A DNA stretch of 64,000 nucleotides, from NCBI GenBank assembly GCA_963824805.1, contig CAWGQZ010000057.1, forward strand, positions 1 to 64,000. The letters are read 5' to 3'. Positions within the stretch are counted from its first letter, which is position 1; every line of letters starts with the position of its first letter. Shown piece by piece: positions 1 to 9,511 of the stretch. A model generated the notes under the pieces. That model saw nothing but the letters and a program-made list of their open reading frames with translations. It made no database searches and was not told the origin of the DNA. Source of the DNA: DATBAT01 sp963824805 (GTDB taxonomy: Bacteria > Acidobacteriota > Terriglobia > Terriglobales > Acidobacteriaceae). The translations under genes and the position numbers were made by a program.

Positions 1-31
1 GACGTTGCATTGAAGAGGGAGCATCCCGATA

Positions 32-2158
32 ATGCGGCTCATGAAAATTTGGTCTGAAAAACGACTCGCTCTATTACTGCTGATAAGTGTCAGTCTGGTT
101 TGGGCACAGACCAGCACCAGCGGCCGCGCCGCCGATTCGTCCGCGCCTCCTACTTCTTTTCCCGCACCAACGCCGGCCGCCCTCGCCACAGCCGAACACC
201 CGATCTCCGGGCACGACCCCGGCCCCTCGGGCCCGAGTCCTGTCACTGACCTGCTGAAGCTGCTGCTGGCCAACGTCAACTCGACGGAAGCCATGACGAA
301 CATGGAGGCAATGTGGGCAACCGACCGTTATTTTGACTTTGCCAGATTTCAGCAGACCGCAAAGAATGTCGCGGAGATGATGCGGCAGGCAGGACTGGAC
401 GACGTCCAGATAGGCCAGGGGCCCGCCGACGGAGTGACGCAGAACGGCTTTTGGACACAGCCGATCGCGTGGGACGCCCATTCTGCCACGTTGGAAATCG
501 TCTCGCCTCAGGTCCCAGAGGATATGCGCGTTCTTGCCGACTATCAGAAAATTCCTACCTCGCTGTGCCAGTGGAGCGGTCCCACTCCACCCGGAGGCGC
601 AGAGGGCGAGCTCGTGCTGCGGCCCAAGGACATTCGCAATGCGGACCTGAAAGGCAAGTGGGTGCTTGGCGGTCGCATGTCCAAGACCGATTTGAAGCAG
701 GCCGGTGCGCTGGGCATGGTGCGCGAGAGCAGGGTGAACCGGGCGCTGTTGGACGAGCGCGATTGGGAGAACGATTTCGGAGATAACGGCTGGGCCTTCA
801 ATAAAAACGACACGCCTACGGTGTGTTTCTCTATTACGCCGCGACAGGAGCAATACCTTTATGAGTTGCTAAAAAAGGGCCCAGTGAAGGTCCGCGCCAA
901 CGTTGACACTCGTTACTACGAGGGGAAGTATCCGTATGTGACCGGCGTCATTCTCGGCACCGACGGTCCTGGCGCGGAGGAAGTCCTCTCACTCGGACAT
1001 TTATATGAAGAGGGCGCCAATGATAACTCCAGCGGCGTCGCATCCATTCTCGAAGCCACAACCACCCTCAACCGGTTAATTAAGGAAGGCAAATTACCCA
1101 GGCCAAAGCGGACCATCCGCCTCCTGGCCATGGGTGAGCGCTATGGCACGCTCGCGTATCTCGATGCCCACAAGGATCGAACCAAGCGAACCATTGCCGC
1201 CATGTGCATCGACACACCCGCCGGATGGCAGTACATGGCAGGAACGCAGTTCATCTGGTCCATGAATCCGCAATCGGCTAGTTCTTTTGTGGATGCATTT
1301 ACTGTGCGCCTTGCCGCGGAATATTTCCCCATGGTGCGCCGCCCCCATTTATGGAGCGAGTACAACAGGGGCGCGTACTACGGCGGAACGGACGATGACC
1401 TCGGAGAGTCGATGATCGGTATTCCCACGACCTCGGTGAATAGCGGCCACGGAATTCCTGCCCACCACACCAGCTTCGATACTCCGGCCCAGGTCGACCC
1501 CAAATCCCTGCGCGACCTCGCCGTCATGAACGCGGCTTACGCATACTTTCTGGCATCGGCGGGACCGGAGCAGATGCACTGGATGGCTGAGTTAGCTGTA
1601 GAGCGCGGATACGATCAGATCAATTCGGCGACGGCAAACAGCCTGGACTTGGTGGCTGCGGCAAAGGACGCCGACAGCCTGGGCCATCTGCTCTACTGGG
1701 AGAAGGCTCGCGTCGATTACAACCTGGCGCGCGAAACCAAGGCGGTCAAACAGGCCGCCGATCTCCAGCAGGAGCTGGGCGCGCTTGCCTCCTTTGCCGC
1801 CGCGCAGAAAGTGCGGATCGAAGGCGCCGTCAAGGAGCGTGCAAAGCAACTGCATTTGGGAACGATACAGCCGATGCCCCCCAACTTCGGTCCCGAAGCC
1901 GAAAAGATCATCGTTCGCCGCAAGCGAATGGGCGCTCTCCCACTGGATGAGATCCCGGAGAGTCAGCGGGAAGGATTTCCTGACAGCGGCTTCTGGTCGC
2001 CAACTATGGCAGCACTTTACTGGTGCGATGGCAAACGCAATCTAGCCGAGGTCATCCAAAACACGGAAATGGAACTGGGCCCCCAAAATAATTTTGACTG
2101 GGTGGGTTATTTTAAATTCCTTCAGCGGCACGGTTACGTGGACTTCGTGCGGCAGTGA
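32..2158 (+). CDS. secreted M28-family zinc metallopeptidase
   Basis: A 708-residue exported peptidase-like protein. A hydrophobic signal segment (about residues 10-25) is followed by a low-complexity Pro/Ala/Ser linker. The M28 metal-site pattern is visible in order: His in GHLYEEG (about 322), Asp in NDNSSG, Glu in MGERYG, Asp in CIDTPAG and a final His in GHGIPAHHTSFDTP. Family knowledge: M28 enzymes are two-zinc aminopeptidases or carboxypeptidases; substrate cannot be read from sequence. The C-terminal 200 residues are helical and charged and may be a separate accessory domain. A GAGGGAG ribosome site lies about 8 bases before the ATG. The gene stands alone; the next gene is on the opposite strand. 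The family assignment is firm, the substrate unknown. Confidence 0.85.
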   Translation: MRLMKIWSEKRLALLLLISVSLVWAQTSTSGRAADSSAPPTSFPAPTPAALATAEHPISGHDPGPSGPSPVTDLLKLLLANVNSTEAMTNMEAMWATDRYFDFARFQQTAKNVAEMMRQAGLDDVQIGQGPADGVTQNGFWTQPIAWDAHSATLEIVSPQVPEDMRVLADYQKIPTSLCQWSGPTPPGGAEGELVLRPKDIRNADLKGKWVLGGRMSKTDLKQAGALGMVRESRVNRALLDERDWENDFGDNGWAFNKNDTPTVCFSITPRQEQYLYELLKKGPVKVRANVDTRYYEGKYPYVTGVILGTDGPGAEEVLSLGHLYEEGANDNSSGVASILEATTTLNRLIKEGKLPRPKRTIRLLAMGERYGTLAYLDAHKDRTKRTIAAMCIDTPAGWQYMAGTQFIWSMNPQSASSFVDAFTVRLAAEYFPMVRRPHLWSEYNRGAYYGGTDDDLGESMIGIPTTSVNSGHGIPAHHTSFDTPAQVDPKSLRDLAVMNAAYAYFLASAGPEQMHWMAELAVERGYDQINSATANSLDLVAAAKDADSLGHLLYWEKARVDYNLARETKAVKQAADLQQELGALASFAAAQKVRIEGAVKERAKQLHLGTIQPMPPNFGPEAEKIIVRRKRMGALPLDEIPESQREGFPDSGFWSPTMAALYWCDGKRNLAEVIQNTEMELGPQNNFDWVGYFKFLQRHGYVDFVRQ

Positions 2159-2413
2159 CCTGCTACAGCGATTTCGATTCAGCTTTTATAGAAAGCAGGG
2201 AGTTGGGTTGTCTATTCTTTGCACGTCCCGCATAGCATCACAGAAGCCCGGACGGATCCGGGCCACCTGCCATTCGCGCTAGAAGGATTACGAGATGCGG
2301 AAAGGTTTTACCAGAAGACCACAAGCGGACGCCCCCGCGACACCAGTCAAGAACTACATCACGCCGAGCGGCCCGAACTTCACTGGGACGCACCTTTTCT
2401 TTGAGCATGTCTC

Positions 2414-3672
2414 CTACGCGAGGTCAAGAAAGACAATCATTGACGGATTACCGGCAGCGGCGTAGCAGCCAGTGAAGGAGAGGGCGCCGGTTAGTCTATC
2501 CACGCGAAAGACAGTAATGGAATCGCTCCGCTGGTTGCAGCAATACAGGAATCGGCCCGTCGGGTCGAACGCGAAATTGCGAGGATAACTTCCCCGCGTC
2601 CATTCTTCGCCAACCAATGTCAAACCCCGGCGGGCCCACAGAGAAGATCGCGATGCTGTCGTGCAGCCGGTTGCCCGCATAGACATAACCGTCCGTCGGC
2701 TGAAACCAGAATCTCGGAGCAGAAATTGGTTCCGGCAAAGCCGGAGGCAACGTCGAGATTGTCTGCCGCGTCGTCAAGCACCCCGAGGCGGAGTCGTAGT
2801 CGAACAGCACAACGGTGGAGCCTTCCTCCTGGATTGAATAGAGCCAGCGGCCATTGGGATGAAAGTGGAAATGCCGTGGTCCATCTCCAGGTGGCAGGGA
2901 GACCGACGGCGGATCGTTCGGGGCCAGGTGCCCGTCTTCGTCGAACCTCCAGACGAAAATCTGTGTCCAGGCCCAGGTCGGCGTGAAGCACGAAGCGCCT
3001 TGACGGATCGGCCTGGATCATGTGGGCGTGGGTCCGATCATGGCCACTGATGGCGAAGCTGCCCGGCGGGGCATGGGTCGCTCTGGTGGACCCGAGTGTT
3101 CCGCCAGCGACCTTAACGTCGGACGCATCACCCAGGCGGCCGTCGGCCAGGATGGGGAGCACCGCCACCGAACCGCCGTGGTAGTTGGCCACGAGCAGAT
3201 ATCGCCCGTCAGGGTGCACGCTGACATAGGTCGGCCCGGCGCCGCCAGAACTCACGGTATTGAGAAGTTCTAGCTTCCCGTCGACTCGATTGACAGCGAA
3301 GGCACTGATGCTGCCTTGCTTGTCCCTACCGACCCGATCGGTCTCATTCGCGGAATAGAGGCGGGTTCCCGTGCCGTTGAGGGCGAGGCAACTCGGGCTG
3401 ATGTCCATCTCGAACTCGCCGATAGCTGTCATCATCCCGGTGGTACGATCAATCCGGAAAAGAAGAATGCCACGGCCATTCCCAGGAGGAAGATCCACTT
3501 GGGTCGGCAGTGTGTCGCGAAGCGGAGAGCTAAAGGTCCCGACATAAGCCAACAGAGGCGCGGGGCCACCGCCGGGTCCTCTCTGATCCAGGAAATGGCT
3601 AAGCGGGAAGCCCCACACCAGTGCAGTTGAAGTCTTCAAGAATGAACGCCGGGAAGGGTTGCGTCGGACCAT
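2414..3672 (-). pseudogene. lactonase-family beta-propeller protein (6-phosphogluconolactonase-like), frame-broken
   Basis: Reads as a seven-bladed lactonase (YbhE/Pgl type) when three frames are joined. The N-terminus carries a Tat-like signal (SRRSFLKTS) and then propeller strands with YVSVHPDGRYL and PSRRFVLHADLGLD. Near 2950 the frame changes to one with GPRHFHFHPNGRWLYS and LFDYDSASG. Near 2630 it changes again to one with NFAFDPTGRFLYCCNQ, ending at the TAG at 2414. Each blade motif matches the family, so one ancestral gene is certain. I chose the ATG at 3672 because it places the twin-arginine motif near the start; the open frame extends 51 bases further upstream. It is either a pseudogene or a gene with two assembly indels. 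Family role: hydrolysis of 6-phosphogluconolactone or a related sugar lactone, here exported. Confidence 0.8.
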
Positions 3673-4131
3673 GGAGGTATTCGTCTCCGTCGCGGCGTCG
3701 TCGGATGGTCTCACGACCACCAAATCTCCGAAAACCGGGAGACTGGAGCAGAACGGGTTCTTGAGCGTAAAACACGTCCAGTCGGACGATTCGTTGAGTA
3801 TATCTCGGCGTCGGCGAATCGCCCCTCTCTGCGCCTGAAAGCAAGAAGAAGTTTCTCGTCGGCCAGGCTCTTCTCAGACCACGAGCTGCTGAAAGGCGAC
3901 CAGCGTACCGGAGACATCCAGCCGACAAGAACTGCAAATCAGCACCCAACTGGTGTAGTAGTGGCCCCCGGGGCAATGATGGGAAGCAGTTCTCAGTTGA
4001 CACGGGTCCAGTGGAGACAATGATTTGCGCGAGACTCGGCGCGGATAACCGAACTGCGTCGATGAAGAGAGAGTCGGGTTCCGGAGCCTAACGCTCAGAC
4101 ATTAAATGAGTGTCAGTGTCTGCTGAGAACG
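3673..4131. other. 459-base stretch without a supported gene
   Basis: Short open frames exist on the minus strand, but their translations are Arg-rich and low in conserved motifs, and one is an out-of-frame continuation of the lactonase leader. No tRNA-like or terminator-like structure was seen. It may hold promoter sequence for the minus-strand lactonase gene. Confidence 0.4.
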
Positions 4132-4506
4132 TCACTCCTCTCTTCGAGAACTCTCCCACAATTCTTTCGGCTGCCAACCCAGCAGGGCCAATACGTCGTT
4201 CGTGCCCGCGATCTCAAGTTCAGAGGCCCATCGGACTTGTCTTATTCTTTGCCGAACAAAGGCAGGAGGGTCAAAGACCTTGAATTGAATCCCATGTTCG
4301 CCTGCCCATCGCTGCAAGAAGACGAGCATTCCCAGCCCACCCCCTTCCACTGACTGAACATTCGAGAGATCGACCAGAACGGCCCGCGTGTTACCTTGCT
4401 GGGTAACCGCATCGCGTAGCCTGAAAGCCGCCGCGCTCTGGACCACCCTGCCCTCACAGTGAATCACAGTCACGTCACCTATTCTTTCGATGTTTACCTT
4501 GAGCAT
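4132..4506 (-). CDS. STAS-domain protein (anti-sigma factor antagonist fold)
   Basis: A 124-residue single-domain protein with the STAS layout: starting strand VTVIHCEGRV, then AVLVDLSNVQSVEGGGLGML, then the helix pair WAGEHGIQF and FVRQRI. In SpoIIAA-type antagonists the loop before the second helix is D-S-S-G with a phosphorylated Ser. Here the loop is E-G-G-G, so the usual phospho-acceptor is missing. It therefore may bind a partner constitutively or act outside the sigma-B-type switch (inference). A strong site (GAGGTGAGGA) precedes the ATG. The gene follows a small coiled-coil-like gene with only 7 bases between them, suggesting a two-gene operon. Confidence 0.8.
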   Translation of the reverse strand: MLKVNIERIGDVTVIHCEGRVVQSAAAFRLRDAVTQQGNTRAVLVDLSNVQSVEGGGLGMLVFLQRWAGEHGIQFKVFDPPAFVRQRIRQVRWASELEIAGTNDVLALLGWQPKELWESSRREE

Positions 4507-4513
4507 GTCTTCC

Positions 4514-4711
4514 TCACCTCGGGTTGTTCCGGCTCACCCGGTCTGCAAACGGTCCGATCTCTCCCTGCGTACTTGGCGTCGGTGGAGAGTCCCGGCGGAA
4601 TTTGCTGTGGAGCCCGTTGCACGTCACGTTGCAAAGATCCAAACACTCTTCCACGATGATTTCCAATTGCTCAATTCGCTGATCCAGACGCGTTGCCATC
4701 TGCTTGATCAT
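4514..4711 (-). CDS. small hypothetical protein, predicted helical
   Basis: About 65 residues, starting MIKQMATRLDQRIEQLEII. The first 35 residues show heptad-like Leu/Ile spacing, and the tail is polar with Pro and Arg. The start is uncertain: an AGAAAGG ribosome site touches the ATG at 4711 and would fit the ATG at 4699 better. It ends 7 bases before the STAS gene, so the two are probably co-transcribed. I do not recognise the family. The tight linkage to a STAS protein makes a small partner or regulator possible, but no motif shows this. Confidence 0.45.
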   Translation of the reverse strand: MIKQMATRLDQRIEQLEIIVEECLDLCNVTCNGLHSKFRRDSPPTPSTQGEIGPFADRVSRNNPR

Positions 4712-4957
4712 CCTTTCTCTGGCCGAGCCCGCCACAATCGCGCCTGAATTCGAAGGGACGAAATTTCGGGCTCTCCACAAACTACTAGTACGAGTTCCCG
4801 AGGGAATTTGCTTTTTTGGGACTATCCTCCTCGTCGTCGAAAGCTGAGGCCCCAAGGATTTGCTCCCGAATACGAGGTTTCATCCGTTCAACAGCGATTC
4901 CAATATGTTCTGCTTGCGACAAGCTCCGGGTGGGCCGTGGTGGCTGCAATCTCCTCG

Positions 4958-6513
4958 TTACTGCACCGTGAGATTAGTCGTGGACGTATGACGCAAGGTG
5001 CCTGAGGTTGCGGTCACAACAATCGAGGCGGTTCTACGATTCTCCTGCCCACTACTGCTACCGCCGCAGCCGGTCGAAACAAGCAGCGATCCTGCAATAA
5101 GCGTGCCTGTGAAGCACGCCAGCAGCAGGGAGCACAGCCCTCGGCGCGACCTCCCCGCACCAACAAAGAAGAACCCAAACAGGCACATACCAGCAAGCCT
5201 TGTGGTTGTCCCGTTGACGCGAGCAGCGGGCTTCAGCGAAACCGAGGTGGTTGCTGTCATGATGCTGGTCACAGCGCCTGTACCGAGAGTTACGGTCGAC
5301 GGATTGAGTGTGCAGGCCACGCCCATCGGCGCCGCACATGTCAAAGCTACCGTGTTTGCGAATCCATTTGCCGGTGTAATGGTGAGCGTAAAGTGGGCAG
5401 CCTCTCCTGCCACCACTGTCGCACTTTGCGGAGTGGCCGTCACTGAGAAGTCGAGGGTAGGCGACGCTGCGGCAGTGATCGCTCCGAACAGGCCGTGACC
5501 CTCGTGGCGAGCCCCGCCGTGAAGTAGAGCGTGTTGGAATCCTCCGTTCCGCCAACGCCGAACACCAAGCCCCAAAGAGAAACATTCGTGATGGTTGCCC
5601 CGGCTTGGTCTTTCAGTTGACCGAGGAAGGTTCCGCTCGTGGGATCGAAGGCGTTGATTGTCCCGTCTCCGAAATTACCGATCAGAATATCGTCGCTGAA
5701 CTGGCCGAAGCCGGCGCTGGCCTGCGTCACACCCCAAGGAGAATTCAGCGTGCCGTTGGAGGCGAATCGCTTCACGAAGTTGCCCTCGAGACCGAAGATG
5801 TCGACGATTCCATTGCCGGCTGCATTGACGGGGTCGTGCTTGGCGTGATCCTGCATTGCGTAAGTCACGAATACCCGACTTCCTACCTACTGAATGTTGA
5901 ACGGCGCATAGCCCGCAGGTAGGTTGGGGTCAGTGAACGACCCGGGAGGTGCAAGCGGTGTGAATGCCTGAGTGTACGGCTCGATCAATCCGCTATGAAA
6001 ATTTGCGACGACCAGGTACGTCGCACAGCAGGCAGGACTCAGCACTGCCAGTCCTTTGTATACGGCGCCGGCGCCAGAGTGGTCGATCGCGAGGATTGCA
6101 TTGCCCGAGCCATTCCAGCCCGAGATGGTCCCATCTTCCGTTGCAAAAAGGAACTTGCTGTCAGCACCGCCGAGGGTGAACGCCCCCGCCTCGGCAACGG
6201 CCGTCCCCGTAGGCGTGGCATGCGAATTATCGTTTGGTGGAGCAGGAATCAGAAAATCACCCTGCGAGACGCCGTTGGCATCGTAGGAAGTCGAAGATCC
6301 GCTGTTGTTGTCGGCAACCACGAAAGGTTGACCGGGCACAAATGCAATTCCCCAAGGATTGATCAGCTTGGGGTCGGTATGGACTGCTGCTCCAGCAAGG
6401 TCCGAGACCAGATTGGTTTGTTGGTAGGAGCTGGCCTGGGCCACGGCGCTCACCGAGCCAACCAGAAGAGCAAACCCGCCAACGATCGCCCGAAATAAAG
6501 TGGGGTGCTTCAA
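4958..6513 (-). pseudogene. TIGR03118 family exported beta-propeller protein, interrupted
   Basis: The TTG start at 6513 is fixed by AAGGAGG eight bases upstream and gives a signal peptide (ALLVGSVSAVAQA). The propeller then reads LINPWGIAFVPGQPF, TEDGTISGWN and GYAPFNIQ. At 5887-5889 an in-frame TAG interrupts the gene, and the same frame continues at once with VGSRVFVTYAMQDHAKHD, the normal next strand of the family. Near 5510 a base shift moves the frame to HEGHGLFGAI, followed by an Ig-like stretch (TLDFSVTATPQSATV), a hydrophobic segment and a tail to 4958. One ancestral gene is clear. The function of TIGR03118 proteins is not established. It follows the ECF sigma gene by 140 bases on the same strand. 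Confidence 0.75.
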
Positions 6514-6652
6514 GTTATTGCCTCCTTATAGTTCCTACCCAAGCTCAAGAGCCTTTGCCTTCCGTGTAGGTCGTCTAACTTCGACCGATACTGCTCGGCG
6601 CTTGATATGGCGCCTCCAGGTTCGTGTTGGCGCCTACGGTATTACCAGTCGG

Positions 6653-7330
6653 CTACTGCGACTCCGCGATGCACGAACGCTGCGCGGCAAAGTGCTTGCT
6701 CAGCCTTTCGCGTAACTCCAGACGAGCCCGCCACAACCGTGCCTTGACTGCCGATTGAGTTATCCCGAGCACTTCCGCTGCCTCCTCGATCGTGAACCCC
6801 TCTATGTCGCGTAAGACGAAGACGACTCTGACTGCGGGCTGCAATCTCTGCAACGCACTCCTTAACAGGTGTTGGACCTCCGATCCCTGGTACCGTTCCT
6901 CGGGATTCTGGGTGGAATCCACAACCTCAAAACGAGGGACCGCTTCGTTTCCTGGAAGCTCCGAATCCAGGGACACTTCCTTGGTGAAGCGAAGCGTCCG
7001 CAGTTTCATCAGCGACTCGTTAATGGTGATGCGAACGAGCCAGGTCGAAAATTTCGATTTCTCCTGGAATTGATTCAGCTTTCGGAATGCCTTCAGGAAC
7101 GCCTCTTGCACAGCGTCCTGCGCGTCCTCCAGATTGTGTGTGACGTGCTGGGCGATGCGCAGGAGTCTTCGGTCGTAGCGCTTTACAAGCTGCTCGAAAG
7201 CGGCACCGTCTCCGTTCTTGCAGGCTTCGACGAGAACCATGTCGTTATGGCTGTCGTTCGGCACGCGGTCTGGGTATAGACGAGCTGCTGTGTCCATACT
7301 CATTGGCAAGTCGATGAGTGTGTGCGTCAT
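6653..7330 (-). CDS. ECF-type RNA polymerase sigma factor
   Basis: A 225-residue sigma-70-family regulator. Region 2 (about residues 35-100) shows AFEQLVKRYDRRLLRIA, the DAQDAVQEAFLKAF motif and STWLVRITINESL. Region 4 (about 155-205) shows LQPAVRVVFVLRDIEGFT and EAAEVLGITQSAVKARLWRA, the -35-binding helix-turn-helix. The ATG at 7330 is chosen because it overlaps the TGA of the upstream gene as ATGA, which implies translational coupling; an in-frame ATG at 7360 and others downstream are possible. No anti-sigma gene follows directly. The neighbours are exported proteins, which are plausible targets. Confidence 0.9.
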   Translation of the reverse strand: MTHTLIDLPMSMDTAARLYPDRVPNDSHNDMVLVEACKNGDGAAFEQLVKRYDRRLLRIAQHVTHNLEDAQDAVQEAFLKAFRKLNQFQEKSKFSTWLVRITINESLMKLRTLRFTKEVSLDSELPGNEAVPRFEVVDSTQNPEERYQGSEVQHLLRSALQRLQPAVRVVFVLRDIEGFTIEEAAEVLGITQSAVKARLWRARLELRERLSKHFAAQRSCIAESQ

Positions 7331-7785
7331 TGCCGCTGCTCTGCCGTGGCTACTGTGCATTGCCCAAGGTCCTTGCTCATTTTGTGGATTTCGAATCCCA
7401 ACTCACCCGAGTCAGCTTTCGTCTTCTTTCCCAGGAGTTCGAAGCGTTCTCCAGTTTTTAGCGACTGTCGCTGAGTGTAGGTGAGGCGATAGGTCTGATT
7501 GTCTTTTTCGTTGATCAGCTTGTCTCCATCGCCCGTTACGCATCCCTTTAACTTGCTACGATTGTGAAGCTTCCAATAGAGCAAACCGGCGCCTGCCGCA
7601 GCGCCAGCTACAGCTCCGCCAATGATTGCGCCTTTTGACCCATAGCCCGGAGTCGAATCTGAGCCACCATATTGAGCGAGCGCAGTCGTGGAAATTGAAG
7701 ACAACAGGGCGAGCGCTACAACAACGCGCCCCAAGTTCGTGAAGTGGACCCGTGAAAACAGTGTTGCGAAGATCAGACTTTTCAT
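7327..7785 (-). CDS. exported glycine-zipper protein
   Basis: 152 residues. An AAGGAG site places the start at the ATG at 7785 (MKSLIF). A signal peptide ends near ALAQYGG. Next comes a glycine-zipper segment (GAIIGGAVAGAAAGAGLL), which in other families spans or sits in membranes, and then a soluble domain with one Cys (LKGCVTGDGD) and a basic C-terminal part. I do not recognise the soluble domain. The stop codon overlaps the start of the ECF sigma gene, so the protein is made together with the sigma factor. A role as an envelope sensor or target of that sigma factor is an inference from this linkage. Confidence 0.75.
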   Translation of the reverse strand: MKSLIFATLFSRVHFTNLGRVVVALALLSSISTTALAQYGGSDSTPGYGSKGAIIGGAVAGAAAGAGLLYWKLHNRSKLKGCVTGDGDKLINEKDNQTYRLTYTQRQSLKTGERFELLGKKTKADSGELGFEIHKMSKDLGQCTVATAEQRQ

Positions 7786-7899
7786 TGCAGAATTCTCCTT
7801 GTTTTGTTTCAAGATGTGTGGCCGATTGATGCCGGGGCGTGTACGCGAAACGCCCCAACCTGGGTCATCTCGCGTACACACCAAATTCAGCCTGGTACG

Positions 7900-8457
7900 T
7901 TACTTCTCCTGGTCCGGGATACCTGCGGCGAACCAAAGTCCTCCCACATTCCGGATCAGCAGCACCGGAGTGGTGCAGGGGACCGGCGGGGCGGGCGTAA
8001 GGAAATCGTTGATTCGGAAATCGCCGTCAGCCGCGAGGGCCACTCCGGCGACAGTTGAGTCGTGGGCGGTAGCGGACGTGGCATCTCCACAGAAGAGGGT
8101 GGCATGAACGCGCTGACCGCCGTTGGTCCCGATGCCGTTACCCGCCGCGAGAAGCAAGCCGCGGCCGACGACCTTGATATGCCCATCGGGCCGGACTGTC
8201 GCCTCAAGGGCCGCGATCCTCCAAGGCCCCGCGGGTGAAACACCACGTACTATGTTGAGATTGACTGCGCCATTCGCGGCAACACCGGTAACAGGAGTGA
8301 CCCCGATGCCGCCCTCGAATTGCAGGGTGTTGAACCAATCAGTTTGCGCTGAAGCGAGGCCAGAGATGGCGAGTGCTACGAACGCTACCGCCAGTCCGCG
8401 GACGACGCTCCCAGCCACTCTGCCATTCCAAAACTTTTCACTGCGATTGTGATTCAC
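7900..8457 (-). CDS. exported hypothetical protein
   Basis: 186 residues from a GTG start at 8457, set by AAAGGAG eight bases upstream; a longer reading to 8535 lacks a ribosome site. A twin-Arg-free signal peptide (VAFVALAISGLASAQ) is followed by about 145 residues rich in Gly, Ala and Val with short strand patterns such as IKVVGRGLLLAAGNGIG. Two cysteines (FCGD and VPCTT) could pair. I do not recognise the family. It lies in a same-strand run of exported genes with the glycine-zipper gene and the DUF3455 gene, all upstream of an ECF sigma gene. Confidence 0.7.
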   Translation of the reverse strand: MNHNRSEKFWNGRVAGSVVRGLAVAFVALAISGLASAQTDWFNTLQFEGGIGVTPVTGVAANGAVNLNIVRGVSPAGPWRIAALEATVRPDGHIKVVGRGLLLAAGNGIGTNGGQRVHATLFCGDATSATAHDSTVAGVALAADGDFRINDFLTPAPPVPCTTPVLLIRNVGGLWFAAGIPDQEK

Positions 8458-8600
8458 TTTTGTTTCTCCTTTGTATTTGGCCCTAGAAGGGCTTTTTGTC
8501 GATTGACTGCAAAATCTTGTAAGTAGGCGTCGCACGCGGAGGCACCAATACTGCGCTGCTGCTTCGCGCGCGCCGCCCGAGTTCAGGGCCGCGGCGTTGC

Positions 8601-9266
8601 TTATTTGTCCGCGTGGAAGAAGTAGTAGTCGGCCGTGTACCTCTGGAGTTGAGTCTGGCCCACAGTGCAGGTACTAGTTGGGGCAGAGCCGCCTTTGGTG
8701 TTAAGGCGTTGTACGAAGCTAACGTTGTCCAGGAGTTTGCCGCCCGTTGGCCCTTGTTGGTTTCCGAGTGACTTCAATAGGAGGCATTGAATCGCGCCCT
8801 TATTCGGACAGCTGGCAGGATCGGTGCCGGCATCGATATGTCCAACCGCTGCCGCCCAGACCTTGCTGGTATCAAAAGAACTCTGCCACGTCGCGTTGCC
8901 GCTTAGAGGAACCGTCACGTCCGGTTTGGGGTTTTCATTGATGCTGGTGAAGTGGGTGATGATCTGAATCTGCTGCCCGAAGAACTTGGTAAATAGGGTG
9001 GCTTCGGGACGGGCGGTGGTGCTCCAGGCAGTTCCGCCGTTGGCCGTAGGCAGGCAGGTATAGCCCTGAGTGCCTACTGCATGGCCGACCAGAAATGGAG
9101 AATTTCCTTCCGGTACTGCGATATCAATAGGAGTGGTCGGGGGTGTAACTCTCTGCGCCGCCGCGTTGCTAACTGTGCCAAAGGCACATACGAGCCCGAG
9201 AACGGCCATGAATAGGCTCTGGACTCGCGCAGTCTTGTTGTTTTTCTGATTCACGTTGTAGCTCAT
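8601..9266 (-). CDS. DUF3455 family exported protein
   Basis: 221 residues with a signal peptide (residues 15-38, ending NAAAQ). It matches DUF3455 in order: GYTCLPTANGGTAWS, PEATLF, a central WQSSFDTSKVWA, CLLLKSL, VSFVQRLNTKGG and the closing YTADYYFFHA. These proteins are common in fungi and soil bacteria and have no settled function. The ATG follows a weak purine-rich site. It is the first gene of the minus-strand run of exported proteins that leads into the ECF sigma gene. Confidence 0.8.
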   Translation of the reverse strand: MSYNVNQKNNKTARVQSLFMAVLGLVCAFGTVSNAAAQRVTPPTTPIDIAVPEGNSPFLVGHAVGTQGYTCLPTANGGTAWSTTARPEATLFTKFFGQQIQIITHFTSINENPKPDVTVPLSGNATWQSSFDTSKVWAAAVGHIDAGTDPASCPNKGAIQCLLLKSLGNQQGPTGGKLLDNVSFVQRLNTKGGSAPTSTCTVGQTQLQRYTADYYFFHADK

Positions 9267-9511
9267 TTACTTGAACTCCAGTGCTTTTTTGATTTCAATG
9301 TTGCAAGGCACTATCGGCCTCACTAGACATGACGAGATCGAACTGGAATTTGCTTTTTCTCAGCTGGTGATGTCGTTAAAGAATCCCACCACACGCGGCG
9401 CTTCTTGCCGACACCGCGCGTGTCATGTGTTGTCTGTGCTGGAAGAGCTATTGCAGGATGGGCTCGAGTGAATTTGGTTCAATACGCAACGGAGTCGGCG
9501 TATGACTCAGG

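Noticed and set aside
3599..4003. 134-residue minus-strand open frame upstream of the lactonase gene
   Set aside because: It overlaps the lactonase leader in another frame, is Arg/Leu/Pro rich without motifs and has no ribosome site.
9271..9471. 66-residue plus-strand open frame between DUF3455 and the anti-sigma gene
   Set aside because: No ribosome site, no recognisable content and a position in a probable promoter region.
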